Source: Amycolatopsis acididurans (GTDB taxonomy: Bacteria > Actinomycetota > Actinomycetes > Mycobacteriales > Pseudonocardiaceae). Taken from it: a stretch of DNA of 64,000 nucleotides. Shown piece by piece: positions 17,668 to 30,037 of this stretch. The notes below the pieces were generated by a model. That model ran no database searches, was not told where the DNA came from, and saw nothing but the letters and a program-made list of their open reading frames with translations. The position numbers and the translations under genes are program-made. Every line of letters starts with the position of its first letter. The first letter of the stretch is position 1. The stretch covers positions 119,180 through 183,179 of the forward strand of contig NZ_JAAXLS010000011.1 in the NCBI RefSeq assembly GCF_012328925.1. The letters run 5' to 3'.

Positions 17668-17702
17668 TGTCAGCTCCTTGTCTCTGGCTCACCATGTCCG
17701 AA

Positions 17703-17737
17703 ACACCCGGCCGGATCACGAGGATCCGGCCGGGTGT
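17703..17737 (-). terminator. Perfect 15-bp stem-loop between atpD and atpC
   Basis: ACACCCGGCCGGATC (17703-17717) pairs perfectly with GATCCGGCCGGGTGT (17723-17737) around a 5-base loop. It begins 8 bp after the atpD stop and is followed on the transcribed strand by only three Us. It is likely a partial terminator or an RNA-processing/stability element inside the operon. Confidence 0.6.
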
Positions 17738-17744
17738 CTGCGAA

Positions 17745-19193
<1,449 letters not shown>

Positions 19194-20147
19194 TCAGTCT
19201 TCACTTCCTGCGGCGGCGAGCGCGTCGACACCACCGACGATTTCGCTGATCTCCTGGGTGATCTGGGCTTGGCGGGCCCGGTTGGCCTCGAGCGTGAGGT
19301 CACGGATGAGGTCGTTGGCGTTGTCCGTCGCGGCCTTCATCGCCCGGCGCCGCGACGCCGACTCCGAAGCTGCCGACTCCAGCAACGCCGCGAAGATCCG
19401 CGTGCCGAGGTACTTCGGACCGAGCGAACGGAACAACTCGTCCGCGTCCGGCTCGAATTCGTACAGCGTCTTGACCGCGTCCTCGGCCCCGTACTCGACC
19501 TCCAGCGGCGCCAGCCGCTTGGCGACCGCCGTCTGGCTGAGCATGTTCTTGAACTCGGTGTAGACGATGTGCAACTCGTCCACCCCGGTCAACTGAACCG
19601 CCTCTTCCTCGCCCTCGGGCAGGTAAGAGGTCCGCGCTTCCTCGTTCTCCTCCGAGCCGGCGCGGAAGGCGCGCATCAGCGGGCCTGCCGCGGCCGCCGC
19701 GTCGGTATAGGCGGGCTGCTCGGAGAAGCCGGTCCAGGAAGCCTCGACCTCACGCTGCCGGAAGCTGTAGTAATTGAGGCCCTTGCGCCCGATGACGTAG
19801 AGGTGCGGCTCCTTGCCCTGCTCACGCAGCAGAGCCTGGAGTTCCTCGGCCCGGCGCAGGACGTTGGCGTTGTACCCGCCGCAGAGCCCACGGTCCGAGG
19901 TCACCACCAGCACACCGGCCCGCCTGGGGGCCTCGCGCTCGACGAGCAGCGGGTGCGGGTATCCCGCGGCGTCGGCCAGCGCACACAGGACGCTGGTGAT
20001 CTCCTCCGCGTAGGGGCGCGCCGCTTCCACCCGGGCCTGTGCCTTGGTGATCCGGGACGTGGCGATGAGTTCCTGCGCCTTCGTGATCTTCCGCATCGAC
20101 TGCGTCGAGCGGATCCGTCGGCGGAGTACCCGTATCTGTGCTGGCAT
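19194..20147 (-). CDS. atpG: ATP synthase gamma subunit
   Basis: A 317-residue central-stalk subunit. It has the N-terminal coiled-coil start [20 protein letters not shown], the [10 protein letters not shown] signature near 90, and the C-terminal helix with [12 protein letters not shown] and [15 protein letters not shown]. It is longer than typical bacterial gamma because of an acidic insertion near residues 163-180 ([20 protein letters not shown]). Mycobacterial gamma also carries an extra loop in this region, implicated in blocking ATP hydrolysis. The ends are 14 bp from atpA and 3 bp from atpD. Confidence 0.97.
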   Translation of the reverse strand: MPAQIRVLRRRIRSTQSMRKITKAQELIATSRITKAQARVEAARPYAEEITSVLCALADAAGYPHPLLVEREAPRRAGVLVVTSDRGLCGGYNANVLRRAEELQALLREQGKEPHLYVIGRKGLNYYSFRQREVEASWTGFSEQPAYTDAAAAAGPLMRAFRAGSEENEEARTSYLPEGEEEAVQLTGVDELHIVYTEFKNMLSQTAVAKRLAPLEVEYGAEDAVKTLYEFEPDADELFRSLGPKYLGTRIFAALLESAASESASRRRAMKAATDNANDLIRDLTLEANRARQAQITQEISEIVGGVDALAAAGSED

Positions 20148-20161
20148 CCTCGGCTATCCGA

Positions 20162-21808
<1,647 letters not shown>

Positions 21809-21855
21809 GGTCTTATCGTCCCTGCTCTCAATGGGTCAAATCTTGGGTGTTGGCC

Positions 21856-22677
21856 TTACGACGGCAAGCCGCGTCCGGCATTGGCCAGCCTGCTCGCGAC
21901 GCTGCCGTCGATCACCTCGTCGCCGACCCGCACCACGAGTCCGCCGAGGACTTCCGGGTCCACCTCGACCTGGATCGAGATCGTCCTGGAGTAGATCTGC
22001 GACAGCGCACGTGCCAGCCGCTCCTCCTGCTCGGGAGTCAGGGCTGCCGCGGCCGTCACAAGGGCGACGACACGCTGACGACGCTGCGCCGCCTGCTCGG
22101 CCAGCTGACCGACGAGCACGTCCAGGCTCTGCCCGCGCGGCGCTCGTACCGCCTGCTCGAGCAGGTCCATCGTGTCGCGGCCCACCTTGCCGTCCAGTAC
22201 TCGGTGCAGCAGGGTCAGGCGCCGGTCTGCGGGCGCCGTCGTGTCGGACAACAGGGCCCGCAGGCTGTTCTCCGAACCGAGCACCCGGCTGAACCGGAAC
22301 AGTTCGTCCTCGGTCTCGTCGAGTGTGTTCTCCCGCTCGGCGGCCGTCAGGACCGCCTGCCTTCCGAGCAGTTCCAGCGCGCCGATCAGGTCACGGGCGG
22401 ACGACCAGCGCTGACGTGCGACCTCGCGCACGACATCCACCGCGGTGGCGCCCACCTTCCCGTCGAAGACCCCGCCGGCCAGACCCGACCGGGTGCGCTC
22501 GTCCACAGCCGGGTCCGCGAGGTGCCGCAGCAGCACGCGTTCCCTGGACAGCACACCCACGACCGCGGAGAGCTCGCCTCCGAGCTGCCGCAGGTCGTCG
22601 ACACCGGACTGGGCCGTCATCTCGTCGAGGCGGTCGCGCACGAGCGCCAGCGCCTCCCGGCTGCTCGCCTGCATCAT
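21856..22677 (-). CDS. atpH: ATP synthase delta subunit (unfused)
   Basis: A 273-residue delta (OSCP-like) subunit of the peripheral stalk. It has LFRFSRVLGSENSLRALLSD in the helical domain and the family-typical ending VDPEVLGGLVVRVGDEVIDGS. It is about 90 residues longer than ordinary delta because of an N-terminal helical region starting SSREALALVRDRLDEM, which resembles the linker of the mycobacterial b-delta fusion. Its ATG overlaps the stop of the second b gene (ATGA), so the two halves of the mycobacterial fusion are separate but coupled genes here. Confidence 0.95.
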   Translation of the reverse strand: MMQASSREALALVRDRLDEMTAQSGVDDLRQLGGELSAVVGVLSRERVLLRHLADPAVDERTRSGLAGGVFDGKVGATAVDVVREVARQRWSSARDLIGALELLGRQAVLTAAERENTLDETEDELFRFSRVLGSENSLRALLSDTTAPADRRLTLLHRVLDGKVGRDTMDLLEQAVRAPRGQSLDVLVGQLAEQAAQRRQRVVALVTAAAALTPEQEERLARALSQIYSRTISIQVEVDPEVLGGLVVRVGDEVIDGSVASRLANAGRGLPS

Positions 22678-23207
22678 GACGCCCCCTCACCGGCACCTGC
22701 GGGCACCGCTTCGCCCGTCCGCGCCGATGTCCGCTCGAGCTCGTCCAGGAAACCGTTCACGCTGGCACTGCGGTTGGACTCGCCCGCGAGGTGCGCCCGG
22801 ACGATCCGCTCGGCGAGCTCGGTCGCGGCCTGGCCGATCTCGGCCCGCAGTTCACGGATGATCTGCTGATGCTGCTGCGCGAGATGCTCCTCGCCGCGCT
22901 GCTTGATCCGCTCGACCTCCTGCGCGGCGCGGGTCCGCATCTCCTCGACCATGCGCTGCGCGTCGGCACGTGCGGCGTCGCGGATCAACGCGGCCTCCGT
23001 CTTGGCCTCGGCGACCGCGTCCGCGTACTTGCGCTCGGCCTCCGCCAGCCGCTCGTCGGCGCGCTTGGCCTCCTCGAGCTGCTGACGGATGGACTCCTGC
23101 TTCTCCCGCATCATCTTGCGGATCGGGGGAACGACCTTCCACCAGATCAGCCCGATGATGAGGAAAAACGCGACCAGCGTGCCGACGTACCTTGCGGCGT
23201 CCATCAC
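22674..23207 (-). CDS. Second ATP synthase b subunit (b', matches N-terminal half of mycobacterial b-delta)
   Basis: A 177-residue b-type stalk subunit. One N-terminal membrane helix ([16 protein letters not shown]) is followed by a long charged coiled coil. The sequence resembles the first part of mycobacterial b-delta: [30 protein letters not shown] and a late [11 protein letters not shown]. It would pair with AtpF as an asymmetric b/b' stalk. The gene overlaps atpF by 4 bp upstream and atpH by 4 bp downstream, so expression of all three is linked. Simple databases may label it atpF as well. Confidence 0.92.
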   Translation of the reverse strand: MMDAARYVGTLVAFFLIIGLIWWKVVPPIRKMMREKQESIRQQLEEAKRADERLAEAERKYADAVAEAKTEAALIRDAARADAQRMVEEMRTRAAQEVERIKQRGEEHLAQQHQQIIRELRAEIGQAATELAERIVRAHLAGESNRSASVNGFLDELERTSARTGEAVPAGAGEGAS

Positions 23208-23737
23208 TCTTCCTTTCCGGACTTACCGGAACCGAGCCCGGCCAGGAACTCCTGGACCGTCTCCTGATGCGTGGCCGCGGTGACGTCCTGCCCGACGACT
23301 CGGCTCGCGAGTGTCGTGGACAGCTGCGGGATCGAGGACCGCAGTTCGGCGAGGACGCGTTCGCGCTGCGTGGCGAGCTCGTCCTCACCGCGCTGGAGCA
23401 CGGCCGAGATCTCGCTCTGGGCCTGACCCCGGTACTCGTCGATGATCGCCTGTCCTTCGACACGCGCCTCATCGCGAATACGAGCCGACTCGGCGCGGGC
23501 CTCGGCCAGCTCCTCCGCGTACTTCGCCTTGGCTGCTTCGAACTTCTCCGCGGCTTGGTGGTTCCCGTCGAGCTGCTTCTGGAGCATGTCGTGCCGGTCC
23601 TTCAGTGCCTTCTGCACCGGCGGCAGCACGAAGCGCCAGATCACCAGCAGCACAATGCCGAAGATGATCAGCTCGGCGAAAAAGGTGCCGTTGGGGAGCA
23701 GGAAGTTGTCCCCCGCGGCGAGAACCTCGCCCGACAT
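23204..23737 (-). CDS. atpF: ATP synthase b subunit
   Basis: A 177-residue b subunit. The membrane helix [22 protein letters not shown] lies near residues 19-40 (split here as [14 protein letters not shown] and IWRFVLPP), with a positive-inside Arg, followed by a coiled coil ([14 protein letters not shown], then [20 protein letters not shown]). It anchors F1 to the a subunit in the membrane. It lies 2 bp after atpE and overlaps the second b gene by 4 bp. The N-terminal hydrophilic stretch [17 protein letters not shown] is typical for actinobacteria. Confidence 0.95.
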   Translation of the reverse strand: MSGEVLAAGDNFLLPNGTFFAELIIFGIVLLVIWRFVLPPVQKALKDRHDMLQKQLDGNHQAAEKFEAAKAKYAEELAEARAESARIRDEARVEGQAIIDEYRGQAQSEISAVLQRGEDELATQRERVLAELRSSIPQLSTTLASRVVGQDVTAATHQETVQEFLAGLGSGKSGKEE

Positions 23738-23739
23738 GA

Positions 23740-24066
<327 letters not shown>

Positions 24067-24073
24067 CTACGAC

Positions 24074-24799
24074 TCAATGCTCTTCATGCGTCTCCATCGT
24101 CTGGCTGAAGTACAGGATCGTGAGCAACGCGAAGATGAAGGCCTGGATGAACCCGACGAACAGGTCGAAGGACTTCCAGATCGCGTTCGGCGCCCAGAGG
24201 ATGTATGCGGGGAACATCGCGATCAGCGAGACCAGGATCGTGCCCGCGAAGACGTTTCCGAAAAGCCGGAGCGAGAGCGAGACAGGCTTGGCGATCTCTT
24301 CGATGATGTTGATCGGCGCGAGGAAGGCCACGTGGCCCTTCACCAGCTGCTTGGCGTGCTTGCCGACGCCACGCCGGCGCATACCGGCCACGTGCGTCCA
24401 CACGAACACCAGCAGCGCGAGCGCGTAGGTGAAGTTCGTGTCCGACGCGGGCGGCGGGATGAAGTCCGTGCCCGCCTGCGCCGGCAGCACCGAAAGCCAG
24501 TTGGCGATGAGGATGAAGACGAACAGGGTGACCGCGAGCGGCACGACGAACGGCGCGACCCGCACGCCGATGCTCGCGTCCACCTGACCCCGGATCCAGG
24601 TCGTGACGCTCTCCCAGGCGAGCTGGATTCCGCTCGGCACCCCTGAGGTGATCTTGGCCCGAAGCACGAACGCCGCCGCGATCACGATCACCGCGGCTAT
24701 CGCGGTGGCCAGGATCGTGTCGGTGTTGAACGTCATGCCAAGGAAGTCGGCGGTCGAGTGGTGGCCGACCTCGACGTCAGCGGCGAGAACATGGGTCAT
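24074..24799 (-). CDS. atpB: ATP synthase a subunit
   Basis: A 241-residue membrane subunit that forms the proton half-channels next to the c-ring. The essential Arg is in [13 protein letters not shown] near residue 178, and the C-terminal helix is [19 protein letters not shown]. About five to six hydrophobic helices are visible, starting with [19 protein letters not shown]. The ATG at 24799 overlaps the end of the upstream atpI-like gene by 4 bp, so the accessory proteins and Fo are translated together. Confidence 0.97.
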   Translation of the reverse strand: MTHVLAADVEVGHHSTADFLGMTFNTDTILATAIAAVIVIAAAFVLRAKITSGVPSGIQLAWESVTTWIRGQVDASIGVRVAPFVVPLAVTLFVFILIANWLSVLPAQAGTDFIPPPASDTNFTYALALLVFVWTHVAGMRRRGVGKHAKQLVKGHVAFLAPINIIEEIAKPVSLSLRLFGNVFAGTILVSLIAMFPAYILWAPNAIWKSFDLFVGFIQAFIFALLTILYFSQTMETHEEH

Positions 24800-25203
24800 T
24801 GGTGGCGAAGCTCCTTCACTACCGTTCCAGCCGTACTGGCGGTGATGATGAACTGGAACACGGCGAGTCCCGCGAACACGCCGAGGCCGTCAGGATGGAC
24901 GATCAAAGCGATTCCGACGGCGAGCACCGTGATGACCGCGAGCCTGCCCAGCGCGGCGAAGGCCAGCAGGCGCTTGCTCGGGTTCTCGGTGATCGTCGCA
25001 CGGGAAACCGAGCGCTGGACGAGCCGGGTGTTCAGCAGGCCGAGTGCGAGACCGACGCAACCGAACACACCCATCCAGATGTGCCCGAGCAGCCCCGTCG
25101 CGACCAGGCCGAGAACGCCCATCGCGCCTGCCATGAGAAGCGGGCGGCGTAGGTTGAGCATCTTGCCCGCCGGAATGGCGGAAACGGCGTTTGTCGCTGA
25201 CAC
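24796..25203 (-). CDS. AtpI-like ATP synthase accessory membrane protein
   Basis: A 135-residue protein with four hydrophobic stretches: [55 protein letters not shown] and [16 protein letters not shown]. Its place directly before atpB with a 4-bp overlap is that of AtpI, which assists c-ring assembly. Primary sequence similarity to classical AtpI is weak, as is common in actinobacteria, so the name rests on position and topology. Confidence 0.7.
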   Translation of the reverse strand: MSATNAVSAIPAGKMLNLRRPLLMAGAMGVLGLVATGLLGHIWMGVFGCVGLALGLLNTRLVQRSVSRATITENPSKRLLAFAALGRLAVITVLAVGIALIVHPDGLGVFAGLAVFQFIITASTAGTVVKELRHQ

Positions 25204-25226
25204 GGCTGAACCCTCGATTTCGATCT

Positions 25227-25427
25227 CTACAAAAACTTCCGGAACTGTGAATAGGCGAAAATGCAGGCTGTCACGATGCCGACCGCCAGTCCGGTGAACA
25301 CGAAAGCGGGCGCGGTGTGCGCACGCCCGTCGATGAACCAGCCGAGTACGGTGAACCCGACGACCATGACGACGATCGAAGAACCGAGACCAATGAGTTC
25401 CGCCGGCCTGGGCTGCCTGCCTGACAC
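25227..25427 (-). CDS. AtpZ/AtpI-type small membrane protein
   Basis: A 66-residue protein with two membrane helices. The first (LIGLGSSIVVMVVGFTVLGW) is followed by FIDGRAHTAPAFVFTG and a second helix GLAVGIVTACIFAYSQF. The Gly-rich first helix and the GWxID turn resemble AtpZ, which acts with AtpI in ATP synthase assembly and possibly magnesium supply. Start is GTG at 25427 behind TAGGT. It is the first gene of the atp operon, 23 bp before the AtpI-like gene. Confidence 0.7.
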   Translation of the reverse strand: MSGRQPRPAELIGLGSSIVVMVVGFTVLGWFIDGRAHTAPAFVFTGLAVGIVTACIFAYSQFRKFL

Positions 25428-25846
25428 CGGGGACCTACTGCTGTGCCGGAACGAGAGGTGAACAGGCCATCATGGGCTCCCTGGCCGGACGCGGCGAACA
25501 CTGACGAGACCGAGTTTGGCCGCCTCTTCGTCGGCGAGCTGGACACCGACACCTGGGCCGGAGGGGGATCGCGGCGCGGTCCCTCGGCGACTACCAGCGC
25601 GCCCAACCTGGACTCCTTCCGGTTCTCCCGGTCGGCGTTCACTCCGCCGGGGGAATCGTAATGATCTGGACTTAACGTACCTGACACACTTACGGCTCTT
25701 GCAGGGGGGGGACCCGATCCCGGCGCGTAGGTGGCACTCGATCACGATCGCCACTTTGCGAACCAGGGGGCCGGTCCTACACGCTGGACGATACCAGCCG
25801 GAAGGCACAAGCCGTACAGGCGTACTCCTTAACCGCGCGGACGACT
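25428..25846. other. Gene-poor gap between wecA and the atp operon
   Basis: A 419-bp gap that must contain the atp promoter unless the operon is read through from wecA; I cannot identify convincing -35/-10 elements. It holds a run of eight G (25704-25711). A 72-codon frame on the plus strand (25443-25661, GTG start) has GC-biased third positions but no recognised homology or Shine-Dalgarno. I treat it as unproven. Confidence 0.5.
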
Positions 25847-27007
25847 TCAAGACATCGGACCGGACGGCTTCCGTAACCGCGGGATCACCGAAACCAGCGC
25901 CGCGAGCAGCAGGCCGACGCCGACGATCGGCAGCGCGGCCGCGGCATCGAACAAGGTCAGCGAAACGGCACCGAAACCGAGCAGTCCGGCCCACAGGTAA
26001 ATGAGCAATACCGCACGGCGTTGTGAATGGCCGATTTCCAGCAGGCGGTGATGCAGGTGCATTTTGTCCGCCGCGAACGGGCTTTCCCCGCGCCGCGTCC
26101 TGCGGATGACCGCCATCAACAGGTCGAGCAGCGGCAGGAACAGCACGGCGACCACGACGAGTAACGGCGACAGCAGCGCGAGCGCGTCCGAGCCACCGAA
26201 CCGGGTGTAGTTGATCTTGCCGGAGGCCGAGGTGGTGGCGCCGGCCAGCATCAGCCCGATCATCATCGAGCCGGAATCGCCCATGAAGATCTTCGCGGGC
26301 TGGAAGTTGTGTGGCAGGAAACCGAGACAGGCACCGGCCAGCGTCGCGGCGATCAGCGCCGGCGGGTACGTGCCGACATCGCCACCGGCGGAGTTCAGCA
26401 GGCCGAGGGAGAACGCGCAGGTCGCGCTGGCCGCGATGAAGCCGAGCCCGGCCGCGAGCCCGTCCAGCCCGTCGACGAAGTTCATCGCGTTGACCAGCAC
26501 CACGACGAGCAACAGCACCAGCAGACCGCCCTGGTTGCGGTCGAGGGTGACCACCGAGCCCAGCGCGTCGCCGTTGCCGCCCCACGGCACCCAGAACACG
26601 TTCCACTGCACGCCGAAGATGACCAGCAGCCCCGCGCACAGCACCTGACCTGCCAGCTTGGTCCACGCGTCGATCTCGAACCGGTCGTCGACCGCGCCGA
26701 TCAGCACGATCACGCCACCGCCGACCAGCACGCCGACCGGATCGAGCGAGTACTCGAACGCGCGGCGCAGCACCGGCAGCTGGTGGGCCAGCGCCATGCC
26801 GCCCGCCACGCCGAGGTACATCGCCAGCCCGCCCATCCGCGGGATCGGGATGACGTGCACGTCGCGGGCGCGCGGGTTGGCGATCGCGCCCGCCCGGATC
26901 GCGAAGCGGCGGACGAGGCCGGTGAGCAGGAAGGTCAGGGTCGCCGAGATGAGCCCGACGAGGATGTACTCCCGGATGGGAAGCCCGGCGGTGGCGATCG
27001 GAGTCAT
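25847..27007 (-). CDS. wecA: Undecaprenyl-phosphate N-acetylglucosaminyl-1-phosphate transferase (WecA/MraY family)
   Basis: A 386-residue polytopic membrane enzyme of the polyprenyl-phosphate GlcNAc-1-P transferase family. Catalytic motifs are VDDRFEID near residue 106, NFVDGLDGLAAG near 174, FMGDSGSMMIG near 243 and the HLHHRLL histidine motif near 317. It loads GlcNAc-1-phosphate onto the lipid carrier for cell-wall polymer linkage (the arabinogalactan linker in the mycobacterial homologue). Its ATG shares a base with the stop of sua5 (TGATG), so the two are coupled. It occupies the same place before atp as mycobacterial rfe/wecA. Confidence 0.9.
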   Translation of the reverse strand: MTPIATAGLPIREYILVGLISATLTFLLTGLVRRFAIRAGAIANPRARDVHVIPIPRMGGLAMYLGVAGGMALAHQLPVLRRAFEYSLDPVGVLVGGGVIVLIGAVDDRFEIDAWTKLAGQVLCAGLLVIFGVQWNVFWVPWGGNGDALGSVVTLDRNQGGLLVLLLVVVLVNAMNFVDGLDGLAAGLGFIAASATCAFSLGLLNSAGGDVGTYPPALIAATLAGACLGFLPHNFQPAKIFMGDSGSMMIGLMLAGATTSASGKINYTRFGGSDALALLSPLLVVVAVLFLPLLDLLMAVIRRTRRGESPFAADKMHLHHRLLEIGHSQRRAVLLIYLWAGLLGFGAVSLTLFDAAAALPIVGVGLLLAALVSVIPRLRKPSGPMS

Positions 27008-27657
27008 CAGGACGGCGTCGTCACCGGTACGCCGAGCACCTCGGAGATGGCCTCGGCGCTCACCGCGCCGGCGCGCAGCAGCTTGGGCTCACTGCCGGTG
27101 AGGTCCACGATGCTGGACGGCCGGGCGTCTTCGATCGGGCCGCCGTCGAGGTAGACGTCCACCGACGTGCCGAGCTGGTCCTGCGCCTCCTGCGCGGTCG
27201 ACGCGGGCGGCTGACCCGAGACGTTCGCGCTGGAGACCGCCATCGGGCCGACCTCGCGCAGCAGTTCGAGCGCGACCGGGTGCAACGGCATCCGCAGCAT
27301 CACCGTGCCGCGCGTGGTGCCGAGGTCCCACTGCAGGCTCGGCGCGTGCGGAAGCACCAGCGAAAGGTCACCGGGCCAGAACGCTTCCATCAAAGACCTT
27401 GCCTGGGGCGGCATTCCGAGCACCAGGCCGTCCACTGTGGACCACGAGCCGACCAGAACGCCGACCGGCATGTCCGGCCCGCGGTTCTTCGCGTGCAACA
27501 GCGCGCGCACGGCTCCGGCGTCGAACGCGTCCGCGCCGATGCCGTACACGGTGTCCGTGGGCATCACGACGAGACGGCTCGAACGCACCGCGTTCGCGGC
27601 CGCCGCGAGTCCATCCGTCCGGGCTTCCGGCAGGCTGCAGTCATACACCGCGCTCAT
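27007..27657 (-). CDS. L-threonylcarbamoyladenylate synthase (Sua5/YrdC/TsaC)
   Basis: A 216-residue TsaC-type enzyme that makes threonylcarbamoyl-AMP for t6A37 of ANN-decoding tRNAs. The family segments PTDTVYGIGADAF near residue 33, KNRGPDMPVGVLV near 57 and PMAVSSANVSGQPP near 138 are intact. It lacks the extra C-terminal Sua5 domain. ATG at 27657 was chosen because it gives the usual N-terminus (MSAVYDCS). It is coupled to wecA. Upstream lie the two 37-bp direct repeats and the esterase gene, which separate it from prmC. Confidence 0.93.
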   Translation of the reverse strand: MSAVYDCSLPEARTDGLAAAANAVRSSRLVVMPTDTVYGIGADAFDAGAVRALLHAKNRGPDMPVGVLVGSWSTVDGLVLGMPPQARSLMEAFWPGDLSLVLPHAPSLQWDLGTTRGTVMLRMPLHPVALELLREVGPMAVSSANVSGQPPASTAQEAQDQLGTSVDVYLDGGPIEDARPSSIVDLTGSEPKLLRAGAVSAEAISEVLGVPVTTPS

Positions 27658-27668
27658 GGCCTGAAGAC

Positions 27669-27760
27669 TATTCCCGCGCCGCGAAGCGGCTCCGTCGAGG
27701 GTGGCGGGTGGGGTTCGGGGGAGTATTCCCGCGCCGCGAAGCGGCTCCGTCAAGGGTGGC
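27669..27760. repeat. Two 37-bp direct repeats with internal hairpins
   Basis: Copies at 27669-27705 and 27724-27760 differ at one position and are separated by 18 bp. Each contains the palindrome GCCGC-GAA-GCGGC, so each can fold a small hairpin. The second copy overlaps the last 11 bp of the esterase gene. They resemble REP-type intergenic elements and could act as a terminator after the esterase. Two copies only, so not a CRISPR array. Confidence 0.75.
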
Positions 27761-29105
27761 CGAGCGGATCGTTTTCGACACGTGGTTCGGCGTCCCAGAT
27801 CCGCGTGCGGCGGTGTGTGAGGTCGAACGCGGGCCAGCCGGGATCGCCGGTCGCCGCGAAATCCGTCCACGAGCGCCGGATCGCCTCGGAAAGCGCGGGG
27901 AACCCGGCGTCGGGTGGATCGCCGAGGAAACGCCTCGCGTAGCCACTCTCCGCGTCGCCGAACACGAACGGCACGTCCACGCCGTGCGCGGCACCGGCGC
28001 CGGGGCTGCTCCAGGCGAAGTCGTACATCCACGTGCGCCCGCCCGCGCGCGTGTGCGCCTCCGCCAGCCGCAGTGCCGGGATCCGGTACACCACATCGGA
28101 CATGAGAGTCACGAACAGACCGGAGTCGTCGAAACCGGGATAGGCCGCCCGGTAGGCGGCCGCGTCATGTCCCATCGCGGTCGCCACGGCGTCGAAGCCG
28201 ACGCCCTGCGGCAACGCACCCTGGCCGCGGAACTCCTCATGGGTGAACCCGCACACGAGGTCCACATCCGGGGCGGCGGCCGTCCACAACGGCCCGGTGA
28301 CCAGTTCGCCGTCGGCCACCGGCCCGAACGCCGTGGGCCCGTCCCGCCCGGTCAGCGGCGCGTCCTGGACGGCGAGAAGCGCCTCGGGCGGCAGCGTCTC
28401 GAATGCCTCGAGCGTCGCCGGCACGCCCGCGGCGGCCGCGATCTTCTCCGTGACGGCCCGTGCCGCTTCCGGCTCGTGAACCCCCGACGGCGGGCTCTGC
28501 GCGATGGCTCGCCGGAACAGACCCGTGCCCAGCAGGTACCCGACCGAGGCCGCACCGGCCGACTGCCCGAACGCGGTCACCGCATCGGGGTCACCACCGA
28601 ACGCGGCGATGTTGCGCCGCACCCACTCGAACGCGGCGATCTGGTCGTGCAGACCCCGGTTGGCGGGGACCCCGGGCAAGTGGCCGAATCCCTCGAAGCC
28701 GAGCCGGTACCCGACGCTCACCACCACGACGCCGGACCGGGCCAGCGTGGCTCCGTCGTACTGCGGCATGCGCGGGGAACCGTACTTCCACAGTCCACCG
28801 TGGACCCACACCATCACCGGCAGGCCCGCGCCAGCAGGGTCCGGCGTCCACACGTTGAGGTTCAGGCAGTCCAGACCGTCGTCGGCGCGCCAGACCCCCG
28901 GCGCTCGCGGCGTCGGCGGAAGCTGCGGTGCGGCCGTCCCGGCAACCGTGCAGTCGCGCACTCCCGCCCACGGCTCGCGGGGTGCGGGTGGGCGGAAGCG
29001 CAAGGCGCCCTCGGGTGCGGCGGCGTAGGGAATCCCCTCGAACGACACGACACCGCCGAGGTCGCGACCACGGACCTTCCCCAGCTGGGTCCCGACGACG
29101 ACCAC
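27750..29105 (-). CDS. Carboxylesterase, type B (alpha/beta hydrolase)
   Basis: A 451-residue esterase of the cholinesterase/type-B fold. The nucleophile elbow is FGQSAGAASVG near residue 170, the oxyanion HGG is in VMVWVHGGLWKYG near 99, and a late AHGVDVPF supplies the catalytic His. EGIPYAAAPEGALRFRPP is the standard N-terminal motif. It hydrolyses carboxylic esters, with unknown natural substrate. It interrupts the prmC-sua5 order usual for related genomes, and its 3' end carries part of a REP-like repeat, which suggests a later insertion. Confidence 0.88.
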   Translation of the reverse strand: MVVVGTQLGKVRGRDLGGVVSFEGIPYAAAPEGALRFRPPAPREPWAGVRDCTVAGTAAPQLPPTPRAPGVWRADDGLDCLNLNVWTPDPAGAGLPVMVWVHGGLWKYGSPRMPQYDGATLARSGVVVVSVGYRLGFEGFGHLPGVPANRGLHDQIAAFEWVRRNIAAFGGDPDAVTAFGQSAGAASVGYLLGTGLFRRAIAQSPPSGVHEPEAARAVTEKIAAAAGVPATLEAFETLPPEALLAVQDAPLTGRDGPTAFGPVADGELVTGPLWTAAAPDVDLVCGFTHEEFRGQGALPQGVGFDAVATAMGHDAAAYRAAYPGFDDSGLFVTLMSDVVYRIPALRLAEAHTRAGGRTWMYDFAWSSPGAGAAHGVDVPFVFGDAESGYARRFLGDPPDAGFPALSEAIRRSWTDFAATGDPGWPAFDLTHRRTRIWDAEPRVENDPLGHP

Positions 29106-29116
29106 AGGCTCCTCCG

Positions 29117-29989
29117 TCAGACTCTGCGCGCGGTCACGAAACGAGGGCGGCCCGCGAGGTCGGCGTGATCGGCGACCTCGGTGAGCACCTTACGCGACGA
29201 GACGATCGTGGGCGCGGCCGCGGCATGGGTGTCGTCGTGTTCGATGGCGACCCCGCCGCCCGGTTTGAGCAGACGCGCGGCGGTGGCCACGACCTGCCGG
29301 ATCACCGCGAGCCCGCCGTCCGCGGCGAACACCGCCTGCGCCGGGTCGTAGTCGATCACCTCGGGCGGCAGCTCACCGCCCGGCGGAACGTAGGGCGGGT
29401 TGCACAGGACCAGGTCCACCAGCCCGTCGAGCTCGGCGAAGATCGTGCTGTCCCCGACGTCACCGGAGTACAGCCGGATCGGGGTGTCACCGGCCTCGGC
29501 GCGGGCGTCGGCGTTGTGCCGGGCCCAGGCGAGCGCGTTGGGGTCGTTGTCCACGGCGTAGACGACGGCGTCCGGCCTGGCGTGCGCCACCGCCAGCGCG
29601 AGCGCGCCCGATCCGGTGCACAGGTCGACGACCACCGGGTACTGGCGGTCTCTGAGCAGGGTGAGTCCCCATTCCAGGAGCAGTTCGGTCTCCGGGCGCG
29701 GGATGAACACGCCGGGCCCGACGCTCACGGTCATCTCGCCCAGCGCGGCCCAGCCCGTCAGATGCTGGAGCGGGACGCGTTTCGCGCGCTGCGCGACGAG
29801 CTGCCCGATGGCCTCGATGACCGGCGGGTCGACCAGCGGGATCAGCGGCAGCCGCCCCCGCTCGACGCCGAGCACGTGCGCGGCGAGCAGCTCGGCGTCG
29901 GTCCTTGGTGACTCGACGCCGGCTGCCTCGAGAATCCTGATCGCCTCGAGGATCGCCAGGCGCAACGGTTGCCGCTTCACCTTTCCCAC
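29117..29989 (-). CDS. prmC: Peptide chain release factor N5-glutamine methyltransferase PrmC
   Basis: A 290-residue SAM-dependent methyltransferase that methylates the GGQ glutamine of release factors. Motif I is VVDLCTGSGALALAVA near residue 120 and the catalytic motif is LCNPPYVP near 199. The helical N-terminal domain (RLAILEAIRILEAAGVESPRTDAELLAAHVLG, quoted in part) is typical of PrmC. It directly follows prfA, its substrate gene, after 48 bp. Confidence 0.93.
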   Translation of the reverse strand: MGKVKRQPLRLAILEAIRILEAAGVESPRTDAELLAAHVLGVERGRLPLIPLVDPPVIEAIGQLVAQRAKRVPLQHLTGWAALGEMTVSVGPGVFIPRPETELLLEWGLTLLRDRQYPVVVDLCTGSGALALAVAHARPDAVVYAVDNDPNALAWARHNADARAEAGDTPIRLYSGDVGDSTIFAELDGLVDLVLCNPPYVPPGGELPPEVIDYDPAQAVFAADGGLAVIRQVVATAARLLKPGGGVAIEHDDTHAAAAPTIVSSRKVLTEVADHADLAGRPRFVTARRV

Positions 29990-30037
29990 TCTGCCTCATC
30001 CAGCTGGGACGGTTGCGGCACGGTGCCGCGTGTTCGG

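Noticed and set aside
25443..25661. A 72-codon plus-strand frame before the atp operon
   Set aside because: Third positions are GC-biased, but it lacks a ribosome-binding site and homology and would leave only 15 bp for two divergent starts.
27669..27760. CRISPR array
   Set aside because: Only two repeat copies, an 18-bp spacer, and overlap with a coding end; no cas genes are present.
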